NCBI RefSeq assembly: GCF_000424145.1 | Contig: NZ_KE384137.1 | Coordinates: 248,001 to 312,000, forward strand | Direction: 5' to 3' | Length of the DNA stretch: 64,000 bases | From: Butyrivibrio sp. AC2005 | GTDB lineage: Bacteria > Bacillota > Clostridia > Lachnospirales > Lachnospiraceae | In this document: one piece after another, positions 44,095 through 54,250 of the stretch | Position numbering within the stretch: position 1 is the stretch's first letter | How the letters are laid out: each line of letters starts with the position of its first letter | The notes under the pieces: generated by a model | What the model saw: the letters and a program-made list of their open reading frames with translations, nothing else | Database searches by the model: none | Told to the model about the DNA's origin: nothing | Program-made: the position numbers and the translations under genes

Positions 44095-44123
44095 ATAATA
44101 ATAGATACAAAAGCCATTTTCAA
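44095..44123 (-). promoter_or_regulatory. nfnAB promoter
   Basis: TTGAAA (44118-44123) and TATTAT (44095-44100) on the - strand are 17 bases apart, about 46 bases before nfnA. A 16-base palindrome, CTTTAATATATTAAAG, lies just upstream (44125-44140) and could be an operator. Confidence 0.65.
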
Positions 44124-44153
44124 GCTTTAATATATTAAAGTGTTAAATTGTTA

Positions 44154-45608
44154 TTATCTGTTTGAAATTGTAATAAGTGTATAGTTGCCACTTGAGTCAT
44201 AACCAAGTCTGTTTACTTTACCGTCATGCTTATTTACGGCGTACAAAAGACCTGTATCAGCAGTATGTCCGTCATTAAATACATGTGTCTCGGTAAACAT
44301 GTAATAATCTCCGGAGCCGGCTATTTCAATGTCTCCGCTGTATACATAGTCATAATGGCCTTCTTCACCTCTTACGGATCCGTTCATATCTAGAAGAATA
44401 TCAAGCTTAAGCAATATCTTTATAATGCTTTCTCTTGCCTGATCTACAGAAACCATTGTTGTATATGCCAGATGATAGTTCTTTTCAACAATATCGCTGT
44501 AATTTTCCTCGTCATCGACAGTTACGAACTTAAAGGTTGAGTTACCAACAGGCATCGAGATGGGTGATAAATACTCAGTGGATTTAATAGTAGGGTCACT
44601 TCCATCGGTTGTATAGAAAATCCTACACCCCGGATCACAAACGGCAACTATCATCGTAGCTGAAGAATACTCACCGCTGTCTTCCATAATAACCGGTTCG
44701 GCAGGGCCAAAATTCTGAAGCACATAATCCGCACTTACTACATCACTCTTTAAACCGTATTTATTTATCAGTACTGCTTTTACACTGTAACTGCCTTCTT
44801 CCTCAAATACCAGTTCATCTTTGTATAATATGCCTGTATCATCAGGAATTGCCCCGTTAATCGTATAATATATATCACCATCCGAAGAATGTGTTATTTG
44901 TACATTAACAGGTTCCTCATATATTCCTTCTGCAGGATAAATCCTGGGTGCCTCAGGAAGATACTTACCATACTTTTCCTTAGCCGAATTAAGTGATGTA
45001 TTTAATAAAAGTTCATGTATTGTGTCATAATCACTTATTGATTCATAATAAGCAATCATCTGATCCAAAGCAGTAAGAGCTGTATCTTCGCCATATACTG
45101 AAGGGTCTGAAAGAACCGATATAGTGGCTACTGCCTCCTCCGTTTTTCCTGCTTCCATCTGATACTCATACTTTTTGAGCAAAAGCTCTGTCTGCTCATT
45201 TATGTCATCTTCGGAAGTACCTTCAATCGCTTTGTCGATTGTTTCTATTGCATCATCAAGCTTTCCGGCCACATATAAATTCTCAGCCTGCTCTTCGTAG
45301 CTTTCAGGACTTTTTTGGCCGTCAAACATAAACATAAGAACAACAACAAAAGCTATTATCAGTCCCACAGCTGTTATGGCAGGAATTACAAACGGCTTAA
45401 GTTCACTCTTATTTGCCTTGTTCCCGGGAAGTCTTTTTGTATAAAAAATACTATCATCCTTTAAATCGTCAGCAACACCGGAAAGAGATTCATTTATTCT
45501 GTTTTCAATTTCTGGATCGAACTCCGGAACAAAGTTTATTTCTTTACCACAAGCCTCACAATAAAGATGCCCTTCCGGAATTTCCTCTCCACAATTAGGA
45601 CATTTCAT
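44154..45608 (-). CDS. Zinc-ribbon, TPR and chitobiase-C-terminal-like membrane protein
   Basis: A 484-residue mosaic: an N-terminal zinc ribbon (CPNCGEEIPEGHLYCEACGK, 3-22), an acidic linker, one membrane helix (about 76-97), TPR-like helices (about 100-225, e.g. AENLYVAGKLDDAIETIDKA), then two CHB_HEX_C-type beta repeats (about 232-295 and 300-375, with DIYYTINGAIPDD and RIFYTTDGSDPTIKSTEYLS) and a C-terminal unknown domain. Such proteins are frequent in Lachnospiraceae; the function is unknown, but the outer part is probably extracellular. It follows folD by six bases. Confidence 0.78.
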   Translation of the reverse strand: MKCPNCGEEIPEGHLYCEACGKEINFVPEFDPEIENRINESLSGVADDLKDDSIFYTKRLPGNKANKSELKPFVIPAITAVGLIIAFVVVLMFMFDGQKSPESYEEQAENLYVAGKLDDAIETIDKAIEGTSEDDINEQTELLLKKYEYQMEAGKTEEAVATISVLSDPSVYGEDTALTALDQMIAYYESISDYDTIHELLLNTSLNSAKEKYGKYLPEAPRIYPAEGIYEEPVNVQITHSSDGDIYYTINGAIPDDTGILYKDELVFEEEGSYSVKAVLINKYGLKSDVVSADYVLQNFGPAEPVIMEDSGEYSSATMIVAVCDPGCRIFYTTDGSDPTIKSTEYLSPISMPVGNSTFKFVTVDDEENYSDIVEKNYHLAYTTMVSVDQARESIIKILLKLDILLDMNGSVRGEEGHYDYVYSGDIEIAGSGDYYMFTETHVFNDGHTADTGLLYAVNKHDGKVNRLGYDSSGNYTLITISNR

Positions 45609-45614
45609 ATACTA

Positions 45615-46469
45615 TTATTCTCCGGCTTTTCGAAGTGCTGATTCAAGACAGTTGTTCATGAGCATTGCAATGGTCATAGGTCCGACTCCACCCGGAACAG
45701 GAGTGATAGCACTACATTTTGGAGCGACATTTTCATAATCAACATCGCCACAAAGCTTACCTGTATCTGCATTTCTGTTTATGCCGACATCAATAATAAC
45801 AGCACCTTCCTTAACGTAATCTTCTGTAATCATTTTAGGCTTGCCTACAGCTGCTATCAGAATATCTGCTCTCTTACAAACGGACTTTAAGTCGGCTGTT
45901 CTTGAATGAGCAACAGTTACAGTAGCATTTTCCCTTAACATCAGAAGAGCCATAGGCTTTCCAACGATATTGCTACGACCGACAATTACACATTCCTTTC
46001 CGCTTATTTCGATATCCGATCTCTTGAGAAGCTGAATAATACCGGCAGGAGTACAGGATACAAATCCTTTTTCACCGATGCAAAGTGCGCCAACATTCAT
46101 TGGATGAAAACCATCTACATCCTTTAAAGGTGAAATCGCATCTATTACAGTCTTCTCATCAATATGCTCAGGCACCGGCATCTGGACAAGAATACCATGT
46201 ACGCTATCGTCTTTATTTAACTTATCTATAAGAGCAAGCAATTCATCCTGTGTAGTTTCTTCAGGTAACTCATAGGATAAGGATTTAAAGCCAACATATT
46301 CGCATGCTTTTTTCTTGTTTCTTACATATACCTGTGATGCAGGATCAGAACCTACAAGAATTACAGCCAGGCATACTTCTGTTCCTGTCTTTTCCTTCAG
46401 TTGTGTTGTCTTTTGCTTAACTTCGTCCTTAACCTGCTGTGAAATAACCTTACCGTCTATTATTTTCAT
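45615..46469 (-). CDS. folD: Methylenetetrahydrofolate dehydrogenase/cyclohydrolase
   Basis: A bifunctional enzyme of 284 residues interconverting methylene-, methenyl- and 10-formyl-THF with NADP. KACEYVGF carries the catalytic Lys, QMPVPEHIDEKTVIDAI and KDVDGFHPMNVGAL are substrate blocks, VIVGRSNIVGKPMALLML binds NADP and TPVPGGVGPMTIAMLM ends the protein. ATG 46469 has GGGAG six bases upstream; a longer start at 46496 lies inside fhs. It follows fhs by 13 bases, giving a compact one-carbon unit. Confidence 0.97.
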   Translation of the reverse strand: MKIIDGKVISQQVKDEVKQKTTQLKEKTGTEVCLAVILVGSDPASQVYVRNKKKACEYVGFKSLSYELPEETTQDELLALIDKLNKDDSVHGILVQMPVPEHIDEKTVIDAISPLKDVDGFHPMNVGALCIGEKGFVSCTPAGIIQLLKRSDIEISGKECVIVGRSNIVGKPMALLMLRENATVTVAHSRTADLKSVCKRADILIAAVGKPKMITEDYVKEGAVIIDVGINRNADTGKLCGDVDYENVAPKCSAITPVPGGVGPMTIAMLMNNCLESALRKAGE

Positions 46470-46482
46470 AATATGCTCCCGT

Positions 46483-48159
46483 TTAGAATAATCCAATTAT
46501 ATTACCGTTATCATCTACATCAATGCTAAAAGCTGCAGGCTTCTTGGGGAGCCCAGGCATAGTCATAATATTACCTGTAAGCGCAACGATAAATCCTGCT
46601 CCGGCAGAAACATACACATCCCTTACTGTAATGTCAAATCCTGACGGTCTCCCAAGAAGAGACGGGTCATCGGAAAGTGAATACTGTGTTTTTGCCATAC
46701 ATACAGGAAGCTTTCCATATCCCATGTCCACAATTTTCTGCAGTTGTTTCTTTGCAGCAGGTGCATATACAACCCCATCTGCCCCATAAATCTTCTTCGC
46801 AACAGTCTCGATTTTTTCTTCAGGTGAAAGATCATCTGCATAAATCGGAGCATAATTTGAAGGTTTACTTTCAAGAGTATTGATTACTGCCTTTGCCAGC
46901 GCTTCTCCGCCTTTTCCGCCATGCTCCCATACTTCGGAAATTGCAAAGTCGCAGCCTCTCTTTTCACAAAATTCCTTTACAAAAGCAATTTCTGCCTCAG
47001 TATCTGTGAGAAAGCTGTTAAGCGTAACAACAACAGGAACCCCATATTGCTGAAGGTTTTCAATGTGCTTCTCAAGATTTACGATACCTTTTTTAAGAGC
47101 ATCAAGATTTTCTTCAGAAAGCTTATCCTTAGGAATCAGTCCATTATATTTAAGAGCTCTGATTGTAGCAACAAGTACTACTGCATCAGGCTTAAGTCCA
47201 TGCATTCTGCACTTGATATCAAGGAACTTCTCAGCACCAAGGTCAGCACCGAATCCTGCTTCTGTGATTGTGATATCCGACATATGAAGAGCTGCATTTG
47301 TTGCCCTTATTGAATTACAGCCATGTGCAATATTGGCAAAAGGACCACCGTGTACAAGTACAGGTGTATGTTCAAGTGTCTGAACAAGATTGGGTTTCAT
47401 TGCATCCTTAAGAAGTGCTGCCATAGCTCCCACAGCATTCAGATCTCCTGCTGTTACAGGCTCTCCCTGATAATTGTATGCAACAACAATCCTTGAAAGT
47501 CTCTCCTTCAAGTCTTTCATATCCTTGGCAAGGCATAGAATAGCCATAACCTCAGTTGCTACGGTTATTACAAAATGATCCTCTCTTACAACTCCGTCCA
47601 TTTTGTTGCCAAGACCAACTACAATATTCCTGAGGACTCTGTCATTCATATCCTCGCAGCGTTTAAAGACAATTTGTCTGGTATCTATGGCAAGTTCATT
47701 ACCCTGCTGTATATGATTATCAAGAAGTGCTGCAAGAAGATTGTTAGCAGATGTAATAGCATGAAAATCACCTGTAAAATGAAGGTTCATCTCATCCATA
47801 GGCACAACCTGCGCATATCCGCCACCTGCCGCTCCTCCTTTTATTCCGAAGCAGGGACCAAGTGAAGGCTCACGGAGAGCTATAACTGTCTTTTTACCAA
47901 GACGTGCAAGTGCATCTCCAAGTCCAACGCTTGTAGTTGTTTTACCTTCTCCTGCGGGAGTAGGATTTATAGCAGTCACGAGGACAAGTTTACCTGTTTT
48001 ATTGCTGCTTATTTTCTGCAAATACTCTTCTGAAAGTTTAGCCTTATGTTTGCCGTAAAGTTCAAGGTCATCTTCAGTAATGCCAATACTTTCAGCAACC
48101 TTTTTAATCGGCCAAAGCTCTGCCTCTCTTGCAATCTCGATATCTGATTTTACTGCCAT
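46483..48159 (-). CDS. fhs: Formate-tetrahydrofolate ligase
   Basis: This ATP-dependent 10-formyl-THF synthetase of 558 residues has the P-loop [46 protein letters not shown], and [19 protein letters not shown]. The C-terminus contains [13 protein letters not shown] chose ATG 48159, eight bases from GGGGAGG; ATG 48165 is too close to that site. It lies downstream of ftsK after 61 bases and upstream of folD. Both enzymes feed 10-formyl-THF for purines and Met-tRNA. Confidence 0.97.
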   Translation of the reverse strand: MAVKSDIEIAREAELWPIKKVAESIGITEDDLELYGKHKAKLSEEYLQKISSNKTGKLVLVTAINPTPAGEGKTTTSVGLGDALARLGKKTVIALREPSLGPCFGIKGGAAGGGYAQVVPMDEMNLHFTGDFHAITSANNLLAALLDNHIQQGNELAIDTRQIVFKRCEDMNDRVLRNIVVGLGNKMDGVVREDHFVITVATEVMAILCLAKDMKDLKERLSRIVVAYNYQGEPVTAGDLNAVGAMAALLKDAMKPNLVQTLEHTPVLVHGGPFANIAHGCNSIRATNAALHMSDITITEAGFGADLGAEKFLDIKCRMHGLKPDAVVLVATIRALKYNGLIPKDKLSEENLDALKKGIVNLEKHIENLQQYGVPVVVTLNSFLTDTEAEIAFVKEFCEKRGCDFAISEVWEHGGKGGEALAKAVINTLESKPSNYAPIYADDLSPEEKIETVAKKIYGADGVVYAPAAKKQLQKIVDMGYGKLPVCMAKTQYSLSDDPSLLGRPSGFDITVRDVYVSAGAGFIVALTGNIMTMPGLPKKPAAFSIDVDDNGNIIGLF

Positions 48160-48220
48160 AGTCATTTCCTCCCCGAAAATAATGAAGTGCTGGTCTTTCT
48201 TTACATACATTGCATTTTAT

Positions 48221-51061
48221 TTATGAAGCATTATCTATCATTTGTTCGAATTCCTCTTTGGTCATGAGGATTCTTCTTGGCTTTGTTCCTTCTTCAGGAC
48301 CTACAACTCCGGCATCACTTAGCTGATCCATAATTCGTGCAGCCCTGTTAAATCCGATCTTATATAATCTCTGCAGCATTCCTATAGAAGCTTTTTCTTT
48401 TTCAATTATGGCTGCTCCTGCCTGTGCAAAGAGCGGATCCACATCGGAACCGTTATCTGCAGCATCACCTGCTGATGCATTAGCTGAAGATGATTTTGAG
48501 GAAACTTCCATACTTGATATTTCTTCAGAGACATTGTCACCATAATTGGTCTCAACACCCTGATCTTTAACAAAGTCAGTAACAGCCTGAACCTCATCAT
48601 CCGAAACAAAGCAGCCCTGAACTCTGGCAGGCTTGTTGTAGCCTCTCGGGAAAAAGAGCATATCACCTTTGCCAATAAGTTTTTCAGCCCCATAGCTGTC
48701 AAGAATGGTTCTTGAATCAACACCACTGGAAACCGCAAAGGCAATTCTGCTCGGGATATTTGCCTTGATCAGACCTGTAATAACATCTACTGAAGGTCTC
48801 TGAGTTGCAATAATAAGGTAGATTCCCGCAGCTCTTGCCAGCTGTGTAAGTCTTACAATGGAATCCTCGACCTCATTCTTAAACTGCATCATAAGATCTG
48901 CAAGCTCATCGACAATAACCACAATCTCGGGCATCTTCTGCATGGATTCATCATCAGAATGCTCGCACATTGCATTGTAACCCTTCAAATCCCTAACCTT
49001 CGCATTTGCAAATTTCTTATATCTGGTCGTCATCTCTGCAACAGCCCAGTTAAGAGCAGCTGCAGCCTTCTTGGGATCAGTAACAACAGGTATAAGCAGA
49101 TGAGGTATTCCATTATATACAGAAAGCTCAACAATCTTAGGATCAATCATAATAAGGCGTACATCTTCAGGTGAAGCCTTGTAGATAATACTCATTATTA
49201 TGGTATTAATGCATACGGATTTACCCGAACCTGTAGCACCTGCGATAAGAAGATGCGGCATTTTGGCAATATCAGTCACTACCAGCTTGCCTGCTATATC
49301 CTTTCCGATAGCAACCGAAAGCTTCGATTTGGATTTCTGGAATTCTTCACTCTCAATAAGATCTCTTAATGCGACCATTGAATTCTCTTTATTTGGAACT
49401 TCTATTCCCACTGCTGATTTTCCGGGAATAGGAGCCTCTATTCTAATATCAGTCGCAGCCAGATGCATCTTAATATCGTCTGCCAGATCTACTATCTTCC
49501 TAACCTTAACACCAGCCTCAGGCTGAAGTTCATATCGCGTTACGGAAGGCCCCTGACTTATATCTGTCACAGTTGCATTTACATGAAACATTGAAAGCGT
49601 ATCCTGAAGAGTCATTGCAGTCTCCTTCAGATGCTTTGCTGAATCTCCTTTTCCCTTTGTACCTTTCTTCAAAAGCTTAAAAGGAGGATATTCATATTCC
49701 ATTACAGGGCGTTTCTCTATCTGCTGTTGCTGCTCAACTCTCTTGGCAGCTTCTTCCTTATTCTTTGTGCTTGTAATATAGTCTGTGCTGTGAATTGCAT
49801 ATTCACCATTATAATCAGGTGCGAGCGTCTCGGAATGAATCGGAATATTGTTTACATTTTCAGGCTTTTCTTCACGCAGCTTAGCAACCGGCCTGTAATT
49901 TTTTACCGCATTTAATGCTTCTAAAGCAGCACTCTCATCGTATTCCTCTTCATCCGGTTCTTCAGCTATATCTATTGTATGATGGTCACTAACAGGTTCC
50001 TCCTTTGGTGGAGTTTTTATAACAAACTGACCATCAGGTTGTTCCTTTGTTGTAAGGCTTGGCTTGAATCTGATTTCGTGAATATCATCATGAATTTCCT
50101 CTTCCGGAATAAAGATATTCTGTTCTACAGGTTCATCAGACTCTTCTTCCTCCGGCACGTCAATTCCATGAATTTTAAATTCCTGTATTTTGGCACTTCT
50201 TATATCCTCGGACTCTTCAACATCATCCTCTTCGTAGATATCATCGTCATCATCAATATCAAGAAGAGTATTCATACTTACACCGGATACTTTCCTATCC
50301 ATGCGAAGAATCTTAGCATCTTCTTTTTGTTCAAGAAGCAGCTGTTCTTCCTCTTCCTGCTGAAGTCGTCTCTCTTCTCTGAGTCTTGCACGCTCATCCA
50401 TACGGTCTTTATAATAGAGAGCTTCCTCTCTGGTTCTCTCTAATACCTGCTTACCGCCACGCTTTACATTGTGCAGCATTGTTTTCTGTGTAAAAAGAGA
50501 TACACCTATAAAGCCTGCAACAAGCATTAGTATGATAGTTCCGGCAAGTGATAAATTGCGATATGCAAAATAAGCTATGCTACCGCCGATGACCCCACCG
50601 CCATTCTGTTCCTTTACAGCAGCACCATATATCTCTGCAGCACTATATGAATTCATTGACTGAATTCTGACACAGATAAGTTCAAAAAACATACCAAAGA
50701 CCAGGAGTATCAGTAGTCCTGAAAAAATCTTTCTAAGAGCCGCAGGACTTGGTCCGTTTGATAATAAAAGCGCGCCTATTCCAAAGCCTACAATAGGCAT
50801 AATATATGCAGTTATACCGAAAATACCAAACATAATACCGCTTAAAGCATTTCCGAAGCTTCCGCATATTCCAAAATTACATAAAAATAAAAAGACCGTC
50901 AAAGCTGCGAATACAATAAGCATAATCTCGCTTTTTACAGCATAATCCAATGGTTCTTCTTTATATCGTGCCCTGGATTTGGTATTCGCTGCTGTCCGTC
51001 TCTTTCCTTTGTTAGTCTGTCTGCTCGCACTGGAGCGTTTTTTTGTATTACTTGTAGCCAT
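48221..51061 (-). CDS. ftsK: DNA translocase FtsK/SpoIIIE
   Basis: A 946-residue septal DNA pump. After a basic N-terminus come about four membrane helices (about 45-180), a long acidic and Gln-rich linker (about 220-455), the ATPase motor with Walker [17 protein letters not shown] and Walker [33 protein letters not shown], and a C-terminal gamma winged helix (about 875-946) that reads KOPS/SRS DNA motifs. It moves chromosomes through the division or sporulation septum. ATG 51061 with GGGTGA upstream is preferred over GTG 51067. Confidence 0.96.
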   Translation of the reverse strand: MATSNTKKRSSASRQTNKGKRRTAANTKSRARYKEEPLDYAVKSEIMLIVFAALTVFLFLCNFGICGSFGNALSGIMFGIFGITAYIMPIVGFGIGALLLSNGPSPAALRKIFSGLLILLVFGMFFELICVRIQSMNSYSAAEIYGAAVKEQNGGGVIGGSIAYFAYRNLSLAGTIILMLVAGFIGVSLFTQKTMLHNVKRGGKQVLERTREEALYYKDRMDERARLREERRLQQEEEEQLLLEQKEDAKILRMDRKVSGVSMNTLLDIDDDDDIYEEDDVEESEDIRSAKIQEFKIHGIDVPEEEESDEPVEQNIFIPEEEIHDDIHEIRFKPSLTTKEQPDGQFVIKTPPKEEPVSDHHTIDIAEEPDEEEYDESAALEALNAVKNYRPVAKLREEKPENVNNIPIHSETLAPDYNGEYAIHSTDYITSTKNKEEAAKRVEQQQQIEKRPVMEYEYPPFKLLKKGTKGKGDSAKHLKETAMTLQDTLSMFHVNATVTDISQGPSVTRYELQPEAGVKVRKIVDLADDIKMHLAATDIRIEAPIPGKSAVGIEVPNKENSMVALRDLIESEEFQKSKSKLSVAIGKDIAGKLVVTDIAKMPHLLIAGATGSGKSVCINTIIMSIIYKASPEDVRLIMIDPKIVELSVYNGIPHLLIPVVTDPKKAAAALNWAVAEMTTRYKKFANAKVRDLKGYNAMCEHSDDESMQKMPEIVVIVDELADLMMQFKNEVEDSIVRLTQLARAAGIYLIIATQRPSVDVITGLIKANIPSRIAFAVSSGVDSRTILDSYGAEKLIGKGDMLFFPRGYNKPARVQGCFVSDDEVQAVTDFVKDQGVETNYGDNVSEEISSMEVSSKSSSANASAGDAADNGSDVDPLFAQAGAAIIEKEKASIGMLQRLYKIGFNRAARIMDQLSDAGVVGPEEGTKPRRILMTKEEFEQMIDNAS

Positions 51062-51155
51062 AATCACCCATTACTTTTTTCAAATCTTTTCCCCTGTATG
51101 TGCCAACTGTTACTAAGCACATACACAAAACAGTATACCATTTTTATACTCTTTG

Positions 51156-51164
51156 TGCTATACT
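51156..51164 (+). promoter_or_regulatory. Extended -10 promoter element of the 51225 gene
   Basis: TGC-TATACT (-10 at 51159-51164) on the + strand is an extended -10 box about 60 bases before the ATG at 51225; no clear -35 is seen. The divergent ftsK promoter must lie in the same 160-base region. Confidence 0.5.
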
Positions 51165-51224
51165 TAACACGCTCAGCGGTAACGTATTTCTTTTATTTCA
51201 ATTATTATTGGAGGAAATTCACAT

Positions 51225-51803
51225 ATGGAATTCAGACAGGAACTTGATACCGGTCTGCTTAAACAGATTGGTAATATCGAAAACGAACTTAAAATCAAGG
51301 AAGTTGCTTCAAAATGCAGACTGCTCAAGACTGAAAACGGTATTAAGGTCGAGCTTTCCTATACAGGACCAAATGCCAGCAGATATCTTCAGTATGTTGA
51401 GAAGCATCGTGAGGAGCTTACAAATTATCTGCTTCATCCCGATGATGCTGATCTTTATGAATGGATGGAGACAAGCCATCAGACTCCTATTACACTTAAG
51501 AAACACGAAAAAGAAAAGCTCATCATTTACGTAAACTTTGATCCTGAAACAATGGTTATTCTCACAGGTATCGCAGATGAGAATGTAACAATGAAGCTCG
51601 GTTCTCCTCTTATGGATCTTTGCATAAAAGATATGTCCAGAAGGGCATTCAAGCTCGCAATATTTGAGATGCTTCTTCTTGCAGATCAGATTGCCATAGC
51701 TATGGGAAATGTAGAACTTAGAAAAATGGCAAATATTCAGATGGTAAAGACTTATCTTGCAGAAATTTATGATAAGTTCCATGAAGGTCCTATTATCGAT
51801 TGA
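51225..51803 (+). CDS. Unknown 192-residue soluble protein
   Basis: I do not recognise this family. The protein is acidic to neutral, without signal peptide or membrane segment. It begins with a helical, charged part (KQIGNIENELKIKEVASKC), then a probable beta region (LLKTENGIKVELSYTG), further helices (RYLQYVEKHREELTNYLLH), a second mixed region (EKLIIYVNFDPETMVILTG) and a long C-terminal helical bundle (RRAFKLAIFEMLLLADQIA). It is a single-gene unit: its own promoter, a GGAGG ribosome site and a strong terminator behind. It is divergent from ftsK and convergent with the GNAT gene. Confidence 0.85.
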   Translation: MEFRQELDTGLLKQIGNIENELKIKEVASKCRLLKTENGIKVELSYTGPNASRYLQYVEKHREELTNYLLHPDDADLYEWMETSHQTPITLKKHEKEKLIIYVNFDPETMVILTGIADENVTMKLGSPLMDLCIKDMSRRAFKLAIFEMLLLADQIAIAMGNVELRKMANIQMVKTYLAEIYDKFHEGPIID

Positions 51804-51823
51804 TAAAATTATCATTGTCTACC

Positions 51824-51875
51824 AAAAAAACAGACAGCAAAGAATGTGTCAGCATTCTTAACTGTCTGTTTTTTT
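51824..51875. terminator. Bidirectional terminator
   Basis: AAAAACAGACAG and CTGTCTGTTTTT are perfect arms, with AAGAATG/CATTCTT nested inside; T-runs occur on both strands. It ends the 51225 gene and the proB-GNAT transcript. Confidence 0.9.
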
Positions 51876-52438
51876 CATTTCAATATTCTTTTAAAGAAGA
51901 ACTCTTCCGCAGTAACACACATCATTGTTTCATTGTAGTATTCCTTTAGCATAGCATTAAATAAATGCTCATTTCTATGATGGAATTTGAGACCGCTTCT
52001 TTCGATAACACTCTTCGACTTTTCGTTTCCGTCAAAATATCCGCACCATATCCTGCTAAGTCCCACTTCGACAAAGCTGTATCTTACAAGTTCAGATAAG
52101 GCTTCTGTAGCGTAGCCATTTCCCCAGTAATTTTTACCTAACCAATATCCGATTTCAGCCTCATCTTCTCTGGCAATGCCTCTTTTAGGTGAAGCACCTA
52201 CACGAACGCCAATACTTCCTATGGGAATTTCCTGATCACCCTTTAGTGTTATGGCATACTCACCATCATCCATTAGAATTGATCTTATTATTGCTTTTGA
52301 ATACCCCGGGTCCTTATGAGGCAACCATCCTGCACCTCTGCCTATATCAGGATCGCTCGCAAGCTTATATAAAATTTCAGCGTCCTGTTCCTTCCATTTA
52401 CGAAGGACAAGACGCTCTGTTTTTAAAGTACCAATCAA
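51875..52438 (-). CDS. GNAT acetyltransferase, RimJ/RimL type
   Basis: An N-acetyltransferase of 187 residues: TLKTERLVLRKWKEQD at the start, the acetyl-CoA region EAEIGYWLGKNYWGNGYATEAL, VRYSFVEVGLSRIW and SKSVIERSGLKF are classical for the RimJ/RimL branch that modifies protein N-termini or small amines. The substrate is unknown. It begins at TTG 52438, two bases after the proB stop, with AAGGAG inside the proB end, so it is probably co-translated with proB. Confidence 0.88.
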   Translation of the reverse strand: MIGTLKTERLVLRKWKEQDAEILYKLASDPDIGRGAGWLPHKDPGYSKAIIRSILMDDGEYAITLKGDQEIPIGSIGVRVGASPKRGIAREDEAEIGYWLGKNYWGNGYATEALSELVRYSFVEVGLSRIWCGYFDGNEKSKSVIERSGLKFHHRNEHLFNAMLKEYYNETMMCVTAEEFFFKRILK

Positions 52439-52440
52439 AA

Positions 52441-53259
52441 TCAGATATTCTCCTTTGCTACAAACAAAGTTCCTACATGCTTTTTATTGATAATGTCATA
52501 TAAAGAATCTGTATTCTTACCATTGGTTATGAGAACATCGACACCTTTGGAGGTAGCAAGCTCAGCTGCCTGAAGCTTAGTAACCATTCCTCCTGTTCCT
52601 CTGTTTGATCCGCTTCCTTCACCCTCGGCAAGAGCATATATTTCATCATTGATATCCTCAACTCTGCTGATGAGCTTTGCATCAGGATTGGTTGCAGGGT
52701 TTTTATCATAAAAACCATCGATATCTGAAAGAATAATCAGCTTACATGCACCGCAGAATACTGCAACTATTGCAGAAAGCATATCATTATCGGAGAAAAG
52801 CTTCTGATCAGATTCAATCTCGGCATGGCTGACTGAGTCATTCTCATTAACAATAGGGATGATATGATTTTCCAGAAGCGCATCAAAAGTATTCTTAAGA
52901 TTCTCTCTTCTGGCAGGATTCTCTATATCATTATTATCAAGAAGAATCTGACCCACAAGTCTGCCATATTCGCCAAAGAGCTTATCATATAAATGCATCA
53001 GCTCACTCTGGCCTACAGAAGCAGCAGCCTGCTTAAGCCTCAGGCTTTTGGGCTTCTGTCCAAGTCTCATCTTGTTAGCTCCGACTGCTATTGCGCCTGA
53101 ACTAACAAGAACAACGTCATAACCTAAGTTTTCAATTCCTGCAAGAGCTCTGCACAGAAGATCAATCTGATGAATATTAATTCCACCGTTTTCATTAGTT
53201 ATGGTAGAAGTTCCTACCTTTACAACTATGCGCTCTTTTCTGATTTTTTTCGGACTCAT
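52441..53259 (-). CDS. proB: Glutamate 5-kinase
   Basis: An amino-acid-kinase-fold enzyme of 272 residues that phosphorylates glutamate for proline synthesis. IVVKVGTSTITNENGG, VLVSSGAIAVGANKM, IVNENDSVSHAE, ILSDIDGFYDKNPATNPDA and GTGGMVTKLQAAELATSKG are all present. It lacks the C-terminal PUA domain of the E. coli enzyme, giving the short form. proA is about 20 kb away. The start has a weak ribosome site, and the gene lies 15 bases after the secreted-protein gene. Confidence 0.96.
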   Translation of the reverse strand: MSPKKIRKERIVVKVGTSTITNENGGINIHQIDLLCRALAGIENLGYDVVLVSSGAIAVGANKMRLGQKPKSLRLKQAAASVGQSELMHLYDKLFGEYGRLVGQILLDNNDIENPARRENLKNTFDALLENHIIPIVNENDSVSHAEIESDQKLFSDNDMLSAIVAVFCGACKLIILSDIDGFYDKNPATNPDAKLISRVEDINDEIYALAEGEGSGSNRGTGGMVTKLQAAELATSKGVDVLITNGKNTDSLYDIINKKHVGTLFVAKENI

Positions 53260-53274
53260 AATAATACCACGTAA

Positions 53275-54102
53275 TTAGTTATCTGCGTTTACAATTCTGT
53301 TAAAATAGTAATCAACACTTCCTGTTGATCCATTCTTAAGATATTTATAATTTACACGAATGATAGTTGTAGCATACATACTCTCTTCTTTAGTGTCATG
53401 CTCATTTGTATCAATAACCTGTCTCTCACTGCTCAAAATAACCTTTTTATTATTCTTTGCTGTCTCCCAGTACAAAACAGGCTCAGTATCTTTGCCGTTG
53501 CTGACATTTTTATACTTGCCAACCTGGATAGATTCAAGAGAATAATTATCACTCATAGTAACCTTGATCTTACCCTTGCTCAAATCTGTTACATAATTTT
53601 GGGAACCAAGACCATACTTTGTTGAGAGCTCCTGATTACCGAATGTAGCTTTTGCAATAGGCGAAATCGCATTAATATAGGCAAAATAATTTTCACCATT
53701 TACAGTAAACTTAAACTTGAAAAGTTTCTTAGGTGCTGTCTTTGTATAGAAAGAGAATCTGTAAATAATCTTATCAGTGTTTGAATCATACTCAACTCTC
53801 GAAAGCTTGTACTTAAGTTTCTTAGCACATTTGATGTTCTTTATTTTAGCATCTGCATCACTAACTGTAATCGAGAGTACATTCTTGGCATAAGAACCGG
53901 GAGTAATAGTAACGATCTTGTTACCTGTCTCCTTATATACAATCTTGCCCTTTTTGCCAATGGCCTGTGTTGTCTCGTCTATTTCAACCTTTGTAGCTGC
54001 CTTAACCGGAATAGTATTTGCAGGAACTGCACTTACAATGAATGCAGCAGCAAGAGCTGATGCGAGAACTTTCTTTAAAATATTAATCCCCATTTTCTTC
54101 AT
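53275..54102 (-). CDS. Secreted protein of unknown function
   Basis: A 275-residue protein with a clear Sec signal peptide: basic start KKMGINILKK, a hydrophobic core (VLASALAAAFIVSAVPA) and a likely cleavage after VKA near residue 37. The mature part is Lys-, Tyr- and Ser-rich and looks all-beta; no cysteine pairs, LPXTG or lipobox is seen, and no family is recognised. ATG 54102 is chosen because AGGAGG lies just upstream and it places the signal at the N-terminus; longer in-frame starts enter the promoter. It lies between ssrA and proB. Confidence 0.8.
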   Translation of the reverse strand: MKKMGINILKKVLASALAAAFIVSAVPANTIPVKAATKVEIDETTQAIGKKGKIVYKETGNKIVTITPGSYAKNVLSITVSDADAKIKNIKCAKKLKYKLSRVEYDSNTDKIIYRFSFYTKTAPKKLFKFKFTVNGENYFAYINAISPIAKATFGNQELSTKYGLGSQNYVTDLSKGKIKVTMSDNYSLESIQVGKYKNVSNGKDTEPVLYWETAKNNKKVILSSERQVIDTNEHDTKEESMYATTIIRVNYKYLKNGSTGSVDYYFNRIVNADN

Positions 54103-54143
54103 ACTTTCCTCCTTAAACACACACATATTTTGTGTCTTCATCC

Positions 54144-54172
54144 ATTCTAACCACAAGAACATGTAAATGCAA
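54144..54172 (-). promoter_or_regulatory. Promoter of the secreted-protein gene
   Basis: TTGCAT (54167-54172) and TAGAAT (54144-54149) on the - strand are 17 bases apart, about 42 bases upstream of the ATG. The -10 region shares the exact 13-mer TTGTGGTTAGAAT with the serC promoter. It may also serve proB and the GNAT gene. Confidence 0.65.
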
Positions 54173-54204
54173 GTTAAATTGAGACATTTCTAAAAAATGT
54201 CCAA

Positions 54205-54236
54205 CAAAAAACGCCGAACTATATATAGTTCAGCGC
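54205..54236 (-). terminator. Terminator after ssrA
   Basis: The hairpin CGCTGAACTATA/TATAGTTCGGCG on the - strand is followed by TTTTTTG and begins about 15 bases after the tmRNA 3' end. Confidence 0.88.
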
Positions 54237-54250
54237 TCTCTATTATGTGA

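Noticed and set aside
51309-51815. - strand frame of 168 codons opposite the unknown 51225 gene
   Set aside because: The + strand gene has promoter, GGAGG site and terminator in the right order; the - strand frame has none of these and begins in the terminator region.
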